Origin: Rhodocyclaceae bacterium
GTDB taxonomy: Bacteria; Pseudomonadota; Gammaproteobacteria; Burkholderiales; Rhodocyclaceae
Reading direction: 5' to 3'
NCBI GenBank assembly: GCA_013791905.1
Contig: VMSX01000009.1
Span: forward strand, 244,396-308,395
Length of the DNA: 64,000 nt
The notes beneath the pieces are model-generated. The model saw only the letters and a list, made by a program, of their open reading frames with translations. It was not told the origin of the DNA and did no database searches. Below, piece after piece: positions 16,938 to 28,840 of the stretch (the first letter of the stretch is position 1; each line of letters opens with the position of its first letter). The position numbers and the translations under genes were made by a program.

Positions 16938-18190
16938 GCTCTTACCTCACCATTACCGAAGACGACCCACTTCTGCGAAGTCAGTCCCTCCAGTCCAACC
17001 GGGCCGCGGGCGTGGAACTTGTCGGTCGAGATGCCGATCTCGGCGCCCAGGCCGTATTCGAAGCCGTCGGCAAAGCGTGTCGAGGCATTCACCATCACCG
17101 AACTGGAGTCGACCTCGCGCAGGAAGCGCATGGCGCGTGTGTAGTCTTCGGTGACGATGGTCTCGGTGTGCGCCGATGAGTATTTGTTGATGTGGGCAAT
17201 GGCTTCATCAACGTCCGCCACTATCTTGCAGGAGATGATGGCGGCGAGGTATTCGGTGTAATAGTCTTCCTCGGTCGCTGCCTTTGCCTGCGGCACCAGG
17301 GCCAGTGTCTCGGCGCAGCCGCGGACCTCCACGCCCCGCGCAATCAGCATGGCGCACAAAGTCGGCGCCAGCGCGATGGCGACCGGGCGGGCGATCAGCA
17401 GTGATTCGGCGGTGTTGCAGGTGCCGAGCCGTTGTGTCTTGGCGTTTTCGAGAATCGCGAGCGCCTTGGCGGGATCGGCGCTGGCGTCGATATAGACGTG
17501 ACAGTTGCCGTCGAGGTGCTTGATCACCGGCACTTTCGCTTCACGGCTGATGCGTTCGATCAGCCCCTTGCCGCCGCGTGGCACAATCACATCGACATAT
17601 TCGGGCATGGCGACCAAGTGGCCGACGGCGGCACGGTCGGTGGTCTCGATCACCTGCACGGCGGTTTCGGGCAGACCGGCGGCTTTGAGACCGACGCGCA
17701 CGCAGGCGGCGATGGCCTGGTTGCAGCGCAGCGCTTCCTTGCCGCCGCGCAGGATCGCGGCATTGCCGGACTTGAGGCAAAGTGCCGCGGCGTCAGCCGT
17801 GACGTTGGGACGTGCCTCATAAATGATGCCGACCACGCCAAGCGGCACGCGCATCTTGCCAACCTGGATGCCACTGGGGCGGAATTTCATGTCGCTGATC
17901 TCACCGATCGGATCGGGCAGTTTGGCGACCTGTTCGAGACCCACCGCCATGGCTTCGACGCCTTTGGCGGTGAGCGTCAGACGGTCGAGCAGCGCCGGTT
18001 CCAGACCATTGGCGCGCGCTTCGGCAACATCAGCAGCATTCGCGGCGAGCAGTTCGGCCTGGTGCGCACGAATGTCGGCGGCCATCGCCAGCAGCGCGGC
18101 GTTCTTGGCGGCGGTGGAAGCTCTGGCCATGGCCCGCGCAGCGGCACGCGCCGCTTGGCCAACCGCTTCCATGTATTGCTTGATGTCCAT
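16934..18190 (-). CDS. proA: Gamma-glutamyl phosphate reductase ProA
   Basis: NADPH-dependent reductase making glutamate-5-semialdehyde in proline synthesis. It is an aldehyde-dehydrogenase-fold protein of 418 residues (E. coli 417), with the catalytic cysteine in [13 protein letters not shown] and family segments [30 protein letters not shown] and [12 protein letters not shown] 18190 ([11 protein letters not shown]) matches the family; an upstream in-frame ATG at 18208 adds MDPMDQ. Neither has a strong Shine-Dalgarno. It precedes ogt with a 4-bp overlap and follows holA; proB is not in this window. Confidence 0.94.
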   Translation of the reverse strand: MDIKQYMEAVGQAARAAARAMARASTAAKNAALLAMAADIRAHQAELLAANAADVAEARANGLEPALLDRLTLTAKGVEAMAVGLEQVAKLPDPIGEISDMKFRPSGIQVGKMRVPLGVVGIIYEARPNVTADAAALCLKSGNAAILRGGKEALRCNQAIAACVRVGLKAAGLPETAVQVIETTDRAAVGHLVAMPEYVDVIVPRGGKGLIERISREAKVPVIKHLDGNCHVYIDASADPAKALAILENAKTQRLGTCNTAESLLIARPVAIALAPTLCAMLIARGVEVRGCAETLALVPQAKAATEEDYYTEYLAAIISCKIVADVDEAIAHINKYSSAHTETIVTEDYTRAMRFLREVDSSSVMVNASTRFADGFEYGLGAEIGISTDKFHARGPVGLEGLTSQKWVVFGNGEVRA

Positions 18191-18215
18191 TTGGTCCATA
18201 GGGTCCATTACTAAG

Positions 18216-19100
18216 CTAAGCCCTGGTTAAACGCAAGGAGAGTTGCAGGCATTCGTCCCAGCGGTCGCCACTGGCGAGACCCTTGATGATGCGATCAATT
18301 CGTGCTGCGTGCAAGAGCGCCGGACGCAGCGCACGGGTGCGCGCCTCCATGGTGAGCGCCCACAACACCAGCGGCAGGGGGGCATCCTCGGCGCGCAAGC
18401 CTTCCAGCGTGCGGGCGCAGCGCGCGGTGTCCTTCGCCTGCAGGGCGGTGCGCAGGTCGTCGATGTCGTAACGGGCGACATTCAGCACGGCGGCGGAGAC
18501 CTGCGCCAGCGTCAGCGCGCCGGGTGGGTGCAGCAGGCCGAGTTTCTGGATTTCCTGATGCGCGGCCAGCAGGTTGCCTTCGACATGCAGCGCGATGAAT
18601 TCCAGTGCCTCCGGCGGAGCCGACTGCTGTTGGGTTTTGAGTCGATTCGCGATCCAGTTCGGCAACTGCGTCAGGGCAGGCGCACGGCATTCGATCGCGA
18701 TGCCGGCATTGATCAGCGTCGTGAACCAGGCGGCCTTCTTCGCCCGCCAGTCCATTTCGGGCAGGGTGATCAGGGTCAATACGTCGGCGGGCAGTGCCTT
18801 GCAGTAGCGGGCGAGTGCCTCGCCGCCATCGCGGCCGGGTTTGCCAGTGGGCATGCGCAGATCGACCAGGGTGCGGCCGCCGAACAGTGAGAGATTGCCG
18901 GCGGCGTGAAACAGTTCGTCCCAGCGGAAGGTGGGGGTGACGACCAGCACGTTACGTTCGTCAAATCCCTGACGCCGCGCAGCGGCGCGCAGGGCGTCGC
19001 CGGCTTCGATGGTCAGGAGCGGGTCGTCACCGTGCAGGACATACAGCGGCGCGAGCGGTTTTTCGAGATGGGCGGAGAGTTGTTCCGGGCGCAGTTGCAC
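18216..19100 (-). CDS. holA: DNA polymerase III subunit delta HolA
   Basis: Clamp-loader subunit that opens the beta sliding clamp. It is about 294 residues when started at GTG 19100 ([20 protein letters not shown]), which fits the family N-terminus and lies 7 bp after the lptE stop; the longer open frame upstream is antisense-like lptE sequence. Segments [11 protein letters not shown] and [15 protein letters not shown] are typical of delta, as is the C-terminal three-helix region with [12 protein letters not shown]. The usual order leuS-lptE-holA-proA is conserved in betaproteobacteria and supports the call. Confidence 0.92.
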   Translation of the reverse strand: MQLRPEQLSAHLEKPLAPLYVLHGDDPLLTIEAGDALRAAARRQGFDERNVLVVTPTFRWDELFHAAGNLSLFGGRTLVDLRMPTGKPGRDGGEALARYCKALPADVLTLITLPEMDWRAKKAAWFTTLINAGIAIECRAPALTQLPNWIANRLKTQQQSAPPEALEFIALHVEGNLLAAHQEIQKLGLLHPPGALTLAQVSAAVLNVARYDIDDLRTALQAKDTARCARTLEGLRAEDAPLPLVLWALTMEARTRALRPALLHAARIDRIIKGLASGDRWDECLQLSLRLTRA

Positions 19101-19107
19101 GGCAGGG

Positions 19108-19599
19108 TCAACTCTTGGCCGTCCGGCTGCCTGCCGAGAGCCGGCGCAGGATCTGTTGCACCAGGTCGGTCTGAATGTCGCGCCAGATGGTGATCTCTTC
19201 TGCCTCAGAGGCAAAAATGCGCGTGTCGTCGAAGTTCATTTCACGCTGCAGGATGATCTGGCTGGGCGCCATCAGTTCCTTGCCGCTGGCATCCTGAATG
19301 CGATAGACGAAGGTGCGCGTCAATTGGAATTCGCGCACCAGGCCGGTGCCGGACAGTGAAAGGATGTTCTTTGCCTGCTCGTTGCGCAGGATGACCAGGG
19401 AGGCCTGCGCCGCCTTGGGGTCGGTGACGATGCGGGTTTGCGTCGAAGCTTCGACGCTGCGCTTGATCTGGGCATACATCTCGCTGCTTTCGGGCATGCC
19501 GAGATAGAGCGTTTCCCAGGGCAGGTTGTAACTGCCGCGCAACTGGAAGCCGCAGGCCGCAAGGCTTAACGACAGCAAGAGGATGAGCAGGCGGCGCAT
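19108..19599 (-). CDS. lptE: LPS-assembly lipoprotein LptE
   Basis: Outer-membrane lipoprotein that plugs LptD and helps insert lipopolysaccharide. It is 163 residues. Signal peptide MRRLLILLLSLSLAAC ends in a lipobox (LAAC), giving lipidated C16, followed by GFQLRGSYNLPWETLYL, the family start. It sits 14 bp after leuS and 7 bp before holA on the same strand, the standard gene order. lptD is not in the window. Confidence 0.92.
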   Translation of the reverse strand: MRRLLILLLSLSLAACGFQLRGSYNLPWETLYLGMPESSEMYAQIKRSVEASTQTRIVTDPKAAQASLVILRNEQAKNILSLSGTGLVREFQLTRTFVYRIQDASGKELMAPSQIILQREMNFDDTRIFASEAEEITIWRDIQTDLVQQILRRLSAGSRTAKS

Positions 19600-19613
19600 T
19601 GAATACCCTTCGA

Positions 19614-22693
<3,080 letters not shown>

Positions 22694-23032
22694 GATCGTT
22701 TCCTTCCCGTTAAAAGACGCCCTCGTGAGGCGACTAATAACGCGTGGTTCATGGGACTTTGGATATATTCTACGCGCTATTTGTGCGCTGCAACATAATA
22801 TACCGCTGGCCCGGGGGGTGATGTTGGCGCTTTACAACGGGTGAATGAAACCGCCATTGCGTGGCATGTTAATATCGCCGCCGCGCGTGGCCCCGCCACT
22901 TATCCAAGATCGTTGATATTGCAAGGAAACAGATCGTTGTCGTCTGACCCTGCCCACCATGAAGAGCTGTCGCGGCCAGATACTGGCGAACGGGTAGGTG
23001 CGTCCCGTAAAGACAGCCGTCACCGTGAGGTT
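22694..23032. other. Spacer before the Mrp operon
   Basis: 339 bp between divergent genes. A small hairpin (CGCCCTCGTGAGGCG) lies near 22720, and AACATAATATAC near 22791 resembles half of a dif site. No ORF, RNA gene or convincing promoter was identified. A GTGAGG ribosome-binding sequence ends at 23030. Confidence 0.5.
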
Positions 23033-23545
23033 ATGTCACGCATGCCCGGCTCATGGCGCACTTTCAGCCTCTTCCTGTTTCTCTTGCTGTTCTGGTGGCT
23101 GCTTTCCGGCATGCCGGCGCCGTTCCTGCTGGCTGCGGGCGTCGGCAGCGCGCTTCTGGTGGTTTGGTTTGCCCGCCGACTCAATATCGACGACCATGAG
23201 GGCCACCCGGTACATCTGGCCTGGCATGCCTTGTTCTTCTACTGGCCGTGGTTGCTGAAAGAAATTGCCGTCTCCGCCTGGCAGGTCTGCCGGATCGTGC
23301 TTGACCCGAAACTACCTATCAGCCCCACATTGGTGAGATTCAAGCCCTCGCAAATCACTGATGTCGGTCTGGTAATCCACGCCAACTCGATCACATTGAC
23401 CCCGGGCACGATCTCCGTGGAGGTCAGCCGCGAGGAGTTCCTGGTGCACGCCCTGACACGCGAGGGTGCGGCGGGGGTGCAAGCCGGTGGCGCCATGGAC
23501 CGCCGGGTGAGCGCGCTGGAGTCTTGGCCGAGGATGTTCAGTTGA
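23033..23545 (+). CDS. mrpE: Mrp-type antiporter subunit E
   Basis: Small membrane subunit (PF01899) of the multisubunit Na+(K+)/H+ antiporter. About 170 residues: two or three N-terminal TM helices (FSLFLFLLLFWWLL; FLLAAGVGSALLVVWF; ALFFYWPWLLKEIAVSAW) followed by the conserved soluble tail (SPTLVRFKPSQITDVG, HANSITLTPGTISVEV). ATG 23033 or 23042 (MPGSWRTF) are both possible; the latter has better spacing to GAGG. It is the first gene of a ten-gene run with 4-bp or similar overlaps. A longer open frame upstream is not protein-like. Confidence 0.9.
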   Translation: MSRMPGSWRTFSLFLFLLLFWWLLSGMPAPFLLAAGVGSALLVVWFARRLNIDDHEGHPVHLAWHALFFYWPWLLKEIAVSAWQVCRIVLDPKLPISPTLVRFKPSQITDVGLVIHANSITLTPGTISVEVSREEFLVHALTREGAAGVQAGGAMDRRVSALESWPRMFS

Positions 23546-23811
23546 TGTTCGCCGCCGCCGCCATCGCCCTGCTGGTGACTGCCGCCCTGGCGTTGGCGCG
23601 GGCCGCCCTTGGCCCTACCGTATTCGACCGACTCCAGGCCGCAAATACCATCGGCACCTGCGCGATGCTGTTGGTGGCGGTGATGGGCTTCCTCAACGGT
23701 CGGCCGGAATTTCTTGACCTGGCCATCATCTACGGCCTGCTCAATGTGATTGGCATGGTTGCCGTGCTGAAATTTTTCCGCAAAGGCAAGCTCGGCGAGG
23801 CCGACGAATGA
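23545..23811 (+). CDS. mrpF: Mrp-type antiporter subunit F
   Basis: 88-residue membrane subunit (MrpF/PhaF) with three TM helices. The hallmark GPTVFDRLQAANTIGT loop is present, as is FLDLAIIYGLLN. ATG 23545 overlaps the mrpE stop (TGATG). A TTG seven codons upstream is an alternative, but the overlap pattern favours the ATG. It works only within the Mrp complex; deletion of F usually abolishes activity in characterised systems. Confidence 0.92.
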   Translation: MFAAAAIALLVTAALALARAALGPTVFDRLQAANTIGTCAMLLVAVMGFLNGRPEFLDLAIIYGLLNVIGMVAVLKFFRKGKLGEADE

Positions 23812-24146
23812 ATCTCGCCCTGATCATCGATCTGGCCAGTTGGGTATGCCTGCTGGCCGGCAGCTTCTTTTGCGTAGTCGGCGGCATCGGCCTGTTGCGC
23901 ATGCCGGATTTTTACACCCGGGTACACGCCGCAAGCTTGACCGACACCTTGGGTGCCGGGTTGATCCTGCTGGGTCTGCTGCTGCAGGCCGGTTTCACGC
24001 TCGTTGGCGCCAAGCTGGTGATGATCGGCCTGCTGATCTTTTTCGCCAGCCCCACCGGCAGCCATGCGCTGACCCGTGCCGCGCTGGTGCGTGGCATTGC
24101 GCCACAGCTTGCCGACCCGCCGGAGGCATCATCATCGAAACCCTGA
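23808..24146 (+). CDS. mrpG: Mrp-type antiporter subunit G
   Basis: 112-residue subunit (MrpG/PhaG) with three TM helices. The conserved GIGLLRMPDFYTRVHAAS motif is present, followed by TLGAGLILLGLLLQAG and FFASPTGSHALTRAA. ATG 23808 overlaps the mrpF stop by 4 bp. Near its 3' end GGAGG (24122-24126) is placed as a ribosome-binding site for the next frame, although that frame lacks a standard start codon. Confidence 0.93.
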   Translation: MNLALIIDLASWVCLLAGSFFCVVGGIGLLRMPDFYTRVHAASLTDTLGAGLILLGLLLQAGFTLVGAKLVMIGLLIFFASPTGSHALTRAALVRGIAPQLADPPEASSSKP

Positions 24147-24676
24147 TCATCAACACGCTGCTGACCATGATGGTGGTCGCCGTGGTGGCGCTGGCGCGCA
24201 GCCGCAACCTGTTCGCCGTGGTTGTCCTGGCCGGGGCTTACAGTTTTTTGATGGCTACCGTGCTGGTGGCGCTGGATGCCGTCGACGTGGCAATGACCGA
24301 GGCGGCTGTCGGGGCGGGTATCTCGACGGTATTATTTCTCGGCGCACTTTATCTGTGCCGGAGCGAGGAAGCCAAGCCGGCCCACCGACCGCTGATTCCG
24401 TTCGCACTGGCGGTCAGCACCGGTGCCTTGCTGGTCTATGGCAGCCTGGGACTGCCGGACTTTTCTGACCCGCAGGCGCCGATTCACACCCATGTGGCAC
24501 CCCGCTACCTTAACGATGGGCCGCAGGAAACCGGCGTGCCCAACGTTGTCACGGCCGTGCTGGCGAGCTATCGCGGTTTCGATACTTTTGGCGAAACCAC
24601 GGTGGTGTTTACGGCCGGCGTCGGCGTCATCGTCCTGTTGCGCCGCCGGCGCAAGGACAAAAACAAGGAATCATGA
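24134..24676 (+). CDS. DUF4040/MbhD-MbhE-like subunit (MrpA C-terminal equivalent)
   Basis: About 180 residues from IETLIINTLL. The N-terminal half (VVALARSRNLFAVVVLAGAYSFLMATVLVALDAVDVAMTEAAVG, about six helices) is the DUF4040/MbhD unit. The second half, with FDTFGETTVVFTAGVGVIVLLRRRR, matches the MbhE/MrpA C-terminal segment. In classical Mrp systems this is fused to MrpA; here it stands alone. The start is uncertain: the frame has no ATG, GTG or TTG at the proper place. GGAGG at 24122-24126 is 7 nt before ATC 24134, and CTG 24143 overlaps the mrpG stop. It ends at a TGA just before REP copy G. Confidence 0.8.
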   Translation: METLIINTLLTMMVVAVVALARSRNLFAVVVLAGAYSFLMATVLVALDAVDVAMTEAAVGAGISTVLFLGALYLCRSEEAKPAHRPLIPFALAVSTGALLVYGSLGLPDFSDPQAPIHTHVAPRYLNDGPQETGVPNVVTAVLASYRGFDTFGETTVVFTAGVGVIVLLRRRRKDKNKES

Positions 24677-24788
24677 CCCCCATCCCCCCGCCCCCCTTCT
24701 CCAGGAAGGGGATGACAAGTGTTCGCGGGCGCCGCCCGCTCCGTGTAATGGCTGTTCCTCCTTGGGACGGCCCGGCGGAGGAGCGATC
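24671..24788 (+). repeat. REP-like element, copy G
   Basis: Loop TTGGGACGGCCCGGC (24762-24776) between arms GTTCCTCC (24754-24761) and GGAGGAGC (24777-24784), one G-T wobble. The right arm carries GGAGGAG, positioned as ribosome-binding site for mrpB (ATG 24789). It interrupts an otherwise overlapping operon. Confidence 0.82.
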
Positions 24789-25244
24789 ATGAACCGGCAA
24801 CTGGTGCTGCGGGTGATCGCCAAGCTGATGATCCCCTTCATCCTGATATTTGCACTGTATGTGCAATTTCATGGCGATTTCGGACCCGGCGGCGGCTTCC
24901 AGGCCGGCGTGGCGCTTGCCGCGGGGGTGATCTTCTATGCATTGATTTTTGGCCTGGCGCGGACGCGCCGTGCCGTGCCGGATAGTCTGCTGGACGGCAT
25001 GATCGCCGGCGGCGTATTGCTCTACGGTGGCGTTGGGGTTGCCGGCATGCTGCTGGGGGGGAACTTTCTCGATTATTTCGTGCTCGATGCCGACACCGTG
25101 ATCGGTCAGCATCGCGGCATTTTCTGGGTCGAAGCCGGCGTCGGCATCACTGTTTCCAGCGTGATGCTAAGAATTTTCTACCTGTTCGCCGACCGCGCCA
25201 ATCTTACCGAGAGCGAGAGGGATCATCCGGAGGGCGAGCGATGA
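24789..25244 (+). CDS. mrpB: Mrp-type antiporter subunit B
   Basis: 151-residue MnhB-like membrane subunit with four TM helices. Conserved features: YVQFHGDFGPGGGFQAGVALAAG, GVGVAGMLLGGNFLDY and WVEAGVGITVSSVMLRIFY. ATG 24789 follows a ribosome-binding site formed by the arm of REP copy G. A longer open frame upstream overlaps the previous gene and is not credible. The 3' end overlaps mrpC by 4 bp. Confidence 0.92.
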   Translation: MNRQLVLRVIAKLMIPFILIFALYVQFHGDFGPGGGFQAGVALAAGVIFYALIFGLARTRRAVPDSLLDGMIAGGVLLYGGVGVAGMLLGGNFLDYFVLDADTVIGQHRGIFWVEAGVGITVSSVMLRIFYLFADRANLTESERDHPEGER

Positions 25245-25597
25245 GCGCACTGGCGAGTCATTTCAGCTATGCGGTGACGATCTTTCTGCTGGTCGCCGGT
25301 TTGTTCATCATCATCGCGCGCGGCAACCTGATCAAGAAAATGGTCGGCCTCAGCATTTTTCAGACCTCGGTTTTCCTGCTCTACATTGTGCCGGGCAAGC
25401 TGGTTGGCGGTACCGCGCCCATTGTTGCACCGGGTTTTCAGGTCTACTCCAATCCGCTGCCGCATGTACTGATCCTTACCGCCATCGTTGTCGGTGTTGC
25501 CACGCTGGCACTGGGACTAGCCCTGGCGGTTCGCGTCCACGAGGCCTACGGCACCATCGAAGAGGACGAAATCCTCGAAAGAGACGCTGCGTCATGA
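25241..25597 (+). CDS. mrpC: Mrp-type antiporter subunit C (NuoK-like)
   Basis: 118-residue homologue of complex I subunit NuoK with three TM helices. Typical segments are GLFIIIARGNLIKKMVGLSIFQTSVFLLY and DPLPHVLILTAIVVG-like (SNPLPHVLILTAIVVGVATLA). It overlaps mrpB and mrpD by 4 bp each (ATGA). It helps form the lateral proton or cation route next to the D subunits. Confidence 0.93.
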   Translation: MSALASHFSYAVTIFLLVAGLFIIIARGNLIKKMVGLSIFQTSVFLLYIVPGKLVGGTAPIVAPGFQVYSNPLPHVLILTAIVVGVATLALGLALAVRVHEAYGTIEEDEILERDAAS

Positions 25598-27120
25598 GCT
25601 TCGCCCAGTCAGTCAGCGCCAACCTGCCGGCACTTCAGGTTGTTTTGCCCCTGCTGGCGGCACCGCTGGTCCTGCTGCTACGCTCGGCCCGGGCGGCTTT
25701 TGCACTGACGCTGGTGGTCAGCTTTGCCTGCCTCGCCATTGCCATTGCCCTCTGGCAGCAGGTCGACGCCAGCGGGCCGATTTTTTATGCAATGGGCAGC
25801 TGGGCGCCACCTTGGGGCATCGGCTACTACGTCGACAAACTTGCCGCCTTCATGCTGGTTTTGGTCAGCCTGACGGCCGCCGTGGCGGTGCCATACAGCC
25901 GCGCGAGCCTTGCCCGGGAAATTCCTGCCGACAGCCACACATTGTTCTATGTGATGTTCCTGCTGTGCCTGTCCGGGCTGCTGGGCATTGTCATCACGGG
26001 TGACGCCTTCAACCTGTTCGTCTTTCTCGAGGTGTCGTCGCTGTCCACCTACGTCCTGATCGCTTTCGGACGCGACCGGCGGGCACTGGTGGCGTCCTAT
26101 CAATACCTGATCATGGGCAGCATCGGCGCCACCTTCATCGTCGTCGGTGTCGGGCTGCTCTATTTGATGACCGGCACCCTCAATCTGGTGGATATGGCCG
26201 AACGACTGGCCGATGTCCGCTCCAGCCGCCCGGTGCTGGCGGCGCTGGCTTTCCTGACCGTCGGCATCTCACTGAAGCTCGCGTTGTTCCCGCTGCATCA
26301 GTGGCTGCCCAACGCCTACACCTACGCGCCCTCCGTCGTCACTGCCTTCCTCGCCGCCACTGCCACCAAGGTTTCGGTGTACGTGCTGATCCGCTTCTAC
26401 TTTTCGGTATTCGGCGAAAGCCTGGTATTCCACAAGCTGCCGCTACCGGAAATCATGCTGTGGCTGTCGCTGTTGGCGATGTTTGCCGCCAATTTCGTCG
26501 CCATCTTCCAGAACAACCTGAAGCGCTTGTTTGCCTACTCCAGCGTTGCCCAGATCGGTTACATCACGCTCGGGCTGTCCTTTGATTCAGTCAATGGCCT
26601 TACCGCCTCAATCGTTCACCTGTTCAATCATGGCATCGCCAAGGGCGCGATTTTTCTCCTGATTGGCGGCATTGTCCTCGGAATCGCGAAACCTGGCGCC
26701 GTCGCGCCAGCGCCGACTTTTGACCGGCTGGCCGGCCTGGCCAAACGCATGCCGCTCACCTGCTTCGGCATCGTCCTCGCCGGATTGAGTCTGATCGGCG
26801 TGCCCGGTACCGCCGGCTTTGTCACCAAGTGGTATCTGATCCTCGCCGCCATGGAGCGGGGCCAGTGGTGGCTGGTCGGCGCGATCCTGCTGAGCTCACT
26901 GCTGGCCGTCGCCTATGTCTGGCGCTTTGTCGAGACCGCCTACTTCCGCGCACCGCCGGCCGATGCGGAGAATCCTGCCCAGTTACGTAACGAGGCACCG
27001 CTCTCCATGCTGGTCCCTGCCTGGCTGCTGATTGCCGCCACTTTCTGGTTTGGCCTCGACACCTCGCTGACGATCGGCACGGCGCTGGAAGTCGCGCAAC
27101 AACTGGTGCGCGGCCAATGA
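25594..27120 (+). CDS. mrpD: Mrp-type antiporter subunit D (PF00361), first copy
   Basis: 508-residue proton-translocating subunit, homologous to NuoL/M/N, with about 14 TM helices. The key glutamate of TM5 (NLFVFLEVSSLSTY) and lysine of TM7 (GISLKLALFPLHQWLPNAY) are present, as is HLFNHGIAKGAIFLLIGG. A short-motif copy in frame (26699-26721) encodes VAPAPTF in the loop after GIAKPGA, where a length-tolerant loop is expected. It overlaps its neighbours by 4 bp on both sides. Confidence 0.92.
   Translation: MSFAQSVSANLPALQVVLPLLAAPLVLLLRSARAAFALTLVVSFACLAIAIALWQQVDASGPIFYAMGSWAPPWGIGYYVDKLAAFMLVLVSLTAAVAVPYSRASLAREIPADSHTLFYVMFLLCLSGLLGIVITGDAFNLFVFLEVSSLSTYVLIAFGRDRRALVASYQYLIMGSIGATFIVVGVGLLYLMTGTLNLVDMAERLADVRSSRPVLAALAFLTVGISLKLALFPLHQWLPNAYTYAPSVVTAFLAATATKVSVYVLIRFYFSVFGESLVFHKLPLPEIMLWLSLLAMFAANFVAIFQNNLKRLFAYSSVAQIGYITLGLSFDSVNGLTASIVHLFNHGIAKGAIFLLIGGIVLGIAKPGAVAPAPTFDRLAGLAKRMPLTCFGIVLAGLSLIGVPGTAGFVTKWYLILAAMERGQWWLVGAILLSSLLAVAYVWRFVETAYFRAPPADAENPAQLRNEAPLSMLVPAWLLIAATFWFGLDTSLTIGTALEVAQQLVRGQ
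26699..26721 (+). repeat. Short dispersed motif, copy 5 (inside mrpD)
   Basis: One mismatch to the 23-bp consensus; same strand as the gene, read as A-V-A-P-A-P-T-F. Confidence 0.8.
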
Positions 27121-28577
27121 ACGCAGCAGAGCTGATTCTCGTTGCGCTGGTCCTGCCGATTCTCGCTGCGGTGGGCATTGCGCTGGCCGGCAAGCTGCCG
27201 AACCTGCGCGAGGGCATCACGCTGGTTACTGCGCTGGTGCTGTTCGCCTGCGTTGCGCAGTTGCTCGATCCGGTGCTGGCCGGCATGCGCCCGGAATTCG
27301 TGCTGCTGGAACCATTGCCCGGCTTGCCCATTGCCTTCCGCGTCGAGCCGCTCGGCATGTTGTTTGCGCTGATCGCCTCCGGCCTGTGGATCGTCAATTC
27401 GGTCTATTCGATCGGCTATATGCGCGGCAACAAGGAAAAAAATCAGACGCGTTTTTACGTTTGTTTTGCGCTGTCGATCGCCGCCGCGCTGGCGATTGCC
27501 TTCGCCGCCAACCTTTTGACGCTGTTCCTGTTCTACGAAGTGCTGACGCTGATCACCTATCCGCTGGTGACGCATGCCGGCACCGATAAGGCCAGACGCG
27601 GCGGACGCACCTATCTCGCCATCCTGATGGGCACCTCGGTGCTGTTCCTGCTGCCGGCGGTAATCTACACCTGGCACGTTGCCGGCACCACCGAGTTTCG
27701 TCCCGGCGGCATCCTGCCCGCCGGCATGGAAACGGGAACGCTGATGGTGCTGCTGGCCCTGTTCATGTTCGGCATCGGCAAGGCGGCGCTGATGCCGTTC
27801 CACCGCTGGCTGCCCGCCGCAATGGTGGCGCCGACGCCGGTCTCGGCACTGCTGCACGCCGTGGCGGTGGTCAAGGCCGGTGTCTTTTCGGTGGTCAAGG
27901 TGATCGTTTATGTGTTTGGTCTCGATCAACTGGCCGGTGCCACCGACTGGCTGATCGGCATCGCCGGCTTCAGCATTGTCGCGGCCTCGGTGGTGGCGCT
28001 GAATGCCGACAACCTCAAGCGCCGGCTGGCCTATTCGACCGTCAGCCAGCTGTCCTATGTCACCCTCGCCGCCGCCATCCTCGCGCCCCTCTCGGTCGCC
28101 GGCGCGGCGCTGCACATCGCTGCCCATGCCTTCGGCAAGATCACGCTGTTCTTTGCTGCCGGCGCCATCTACACGGCAGCGCACAAGACCGAGGTCAGCC
28201 AGCTCGATGGCATCGGCCGACGCATGCCCTGGACCATGGCCGCCTTCGGCATCGGGGCGCTGTCGATGATCGGCCTGCCGCCGGCCGCCGGCTTCGTCAG
28301 CAAGTGGTACATCGTCTCCGGCGCTTTTGCCCAGGCGCAGTGGTTTGCGCTGGCGGTGATCTTCATCAGCACGTTGCTCAATGCCGGTTATTTCCTGCCC
28401 ATCCTGTATCGCGCCTTCTTCCGCCCGCTATCCGCCGAGGCGGCTGCCCACCCGCACGGCGAGGCACCGCTGGCCATCGTCATCGCGCTGACATTTACCG
28501 CCGCCGGCACGCTGGCCTTGTTCTTCTTCCCGGACGTGCCGCTGGCGCTGGCGCAACAACTGGTGAAGTCGCCATGA
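27117..28577 (+). CDS. Second MrpD-like proton-conducting subunit (PF00361)
   Basis: 486 residues, about 14 TM helices. TM5 glutamate (LTLFLFYEVLTLITYPLV) and TM7 lysine (FGIGKAALMPFHRWLPAAM) are retained, and AHAFGKITLFFAAGAI and NLKRRLAYSTVSQLSYV are typical. It is distinct from the first D subunit and lies between it and a third homologue. The 4-bp overlaps at both ends place it in the same transcript. It could be the functional partner replacing part of MrpA. Confidence 0.9.
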   Translation: MNAAELILVALVLPILAAVGIALAGKLPNLREGITLVTALVLFACVAQLLDPVLAGMRPEFVLLEPLPGLPIAFRVEPLGMLFALIASGLWIVNSVYSIGYMRGNKEKNQTRFYVCFALSIAAALAIAFAANLLTLFLFYEVLTLITYPLVTHAGTDKARRGGRTYLAILMGTSVLFLLPAVIYTWHVAGTTEFRPGGILPAGMETGTLMVLLALFMFGIGKAALMPFHRWLPAAMVAPTPVSALLHAVAVVKAGVFSVVKVIVYVFGLDQLAGATDWLIGIAGFSIVAASVVALNADNLKRRLAYSTVSQLSYVTLAAAILAPLSVAGAALHIAAHAFGKITLFFAAGAIYTAAHKTEVSQLDGIGRRMPWTMAAFGIGALSMIGLPPAAGFVSKWYIVSGAFAQAQWFALAVIFISTLLNAGYFLPILYRAFFRPLSAEAAAHPHGEAPLAIVIALTFTAAGTLALFFFPDVPLALAQQLVKSP

Positions 28578-28840
28578 AAAACGAACATTGGCTCGACCAG
28601 CCGAAAAACATCAAGTTGCTTTGGCGCGGCTTTATTGCCGTGCTGGCGCTCACCGTGCTTGCCGAATTCGTCGTCCACCTGCATCCGCATTTCGAAGTCG
28701 AGGGACTGTTCGGTTTTCACGCCGCCTATGGTTTTGTCGTCTGCCTGCTGATGATCGTCTTCGCCAAGGGCCTGGGGTTGTTGCTCAAGCGTCCCGACAG
28801 CTATTACGCCGATAGTGAAAAGGACGGCGGCAATGAGTAG
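28574..28840 (+). CDS. Small membrane protein of the Mrp operon
   Basis: 88 residues, not a member of a family I can name. Two predicted TM helices: LLWRGFIAVLALTVLAEFVVHL and GFHAAYGFVVCLLMIVFAKGLGLLL, flanked by charged ends (KNEHWLDQPK; SYYADSEKDGGNE). ATG 28574 overlaps the previous stop (ATGA) and its 3' end overlaps the next gene by 8 bp, so it is almost surely translated. Its position between two PF00361 subunits suggests an accessory subunit of the complex. Confidence 0.8.
   Translation: MKNEHWLDQPKNIKLLWRGFIAVLALTVLAEFVVHLHPHFEVEGLFGFHAAYGFVVCLLMIVFAKGLGLLLKRPDSYYADSEKDGGNE

Noticed and set aside
22780..22805. AACATAATATAC as a dif site near XerD-encoding region
   Set aside because: Twelve bases match the right half of the proteobacterial dif consensus, but the XerC arm (GCGCATAA-type) is absent on the other side, so it is probably chance.
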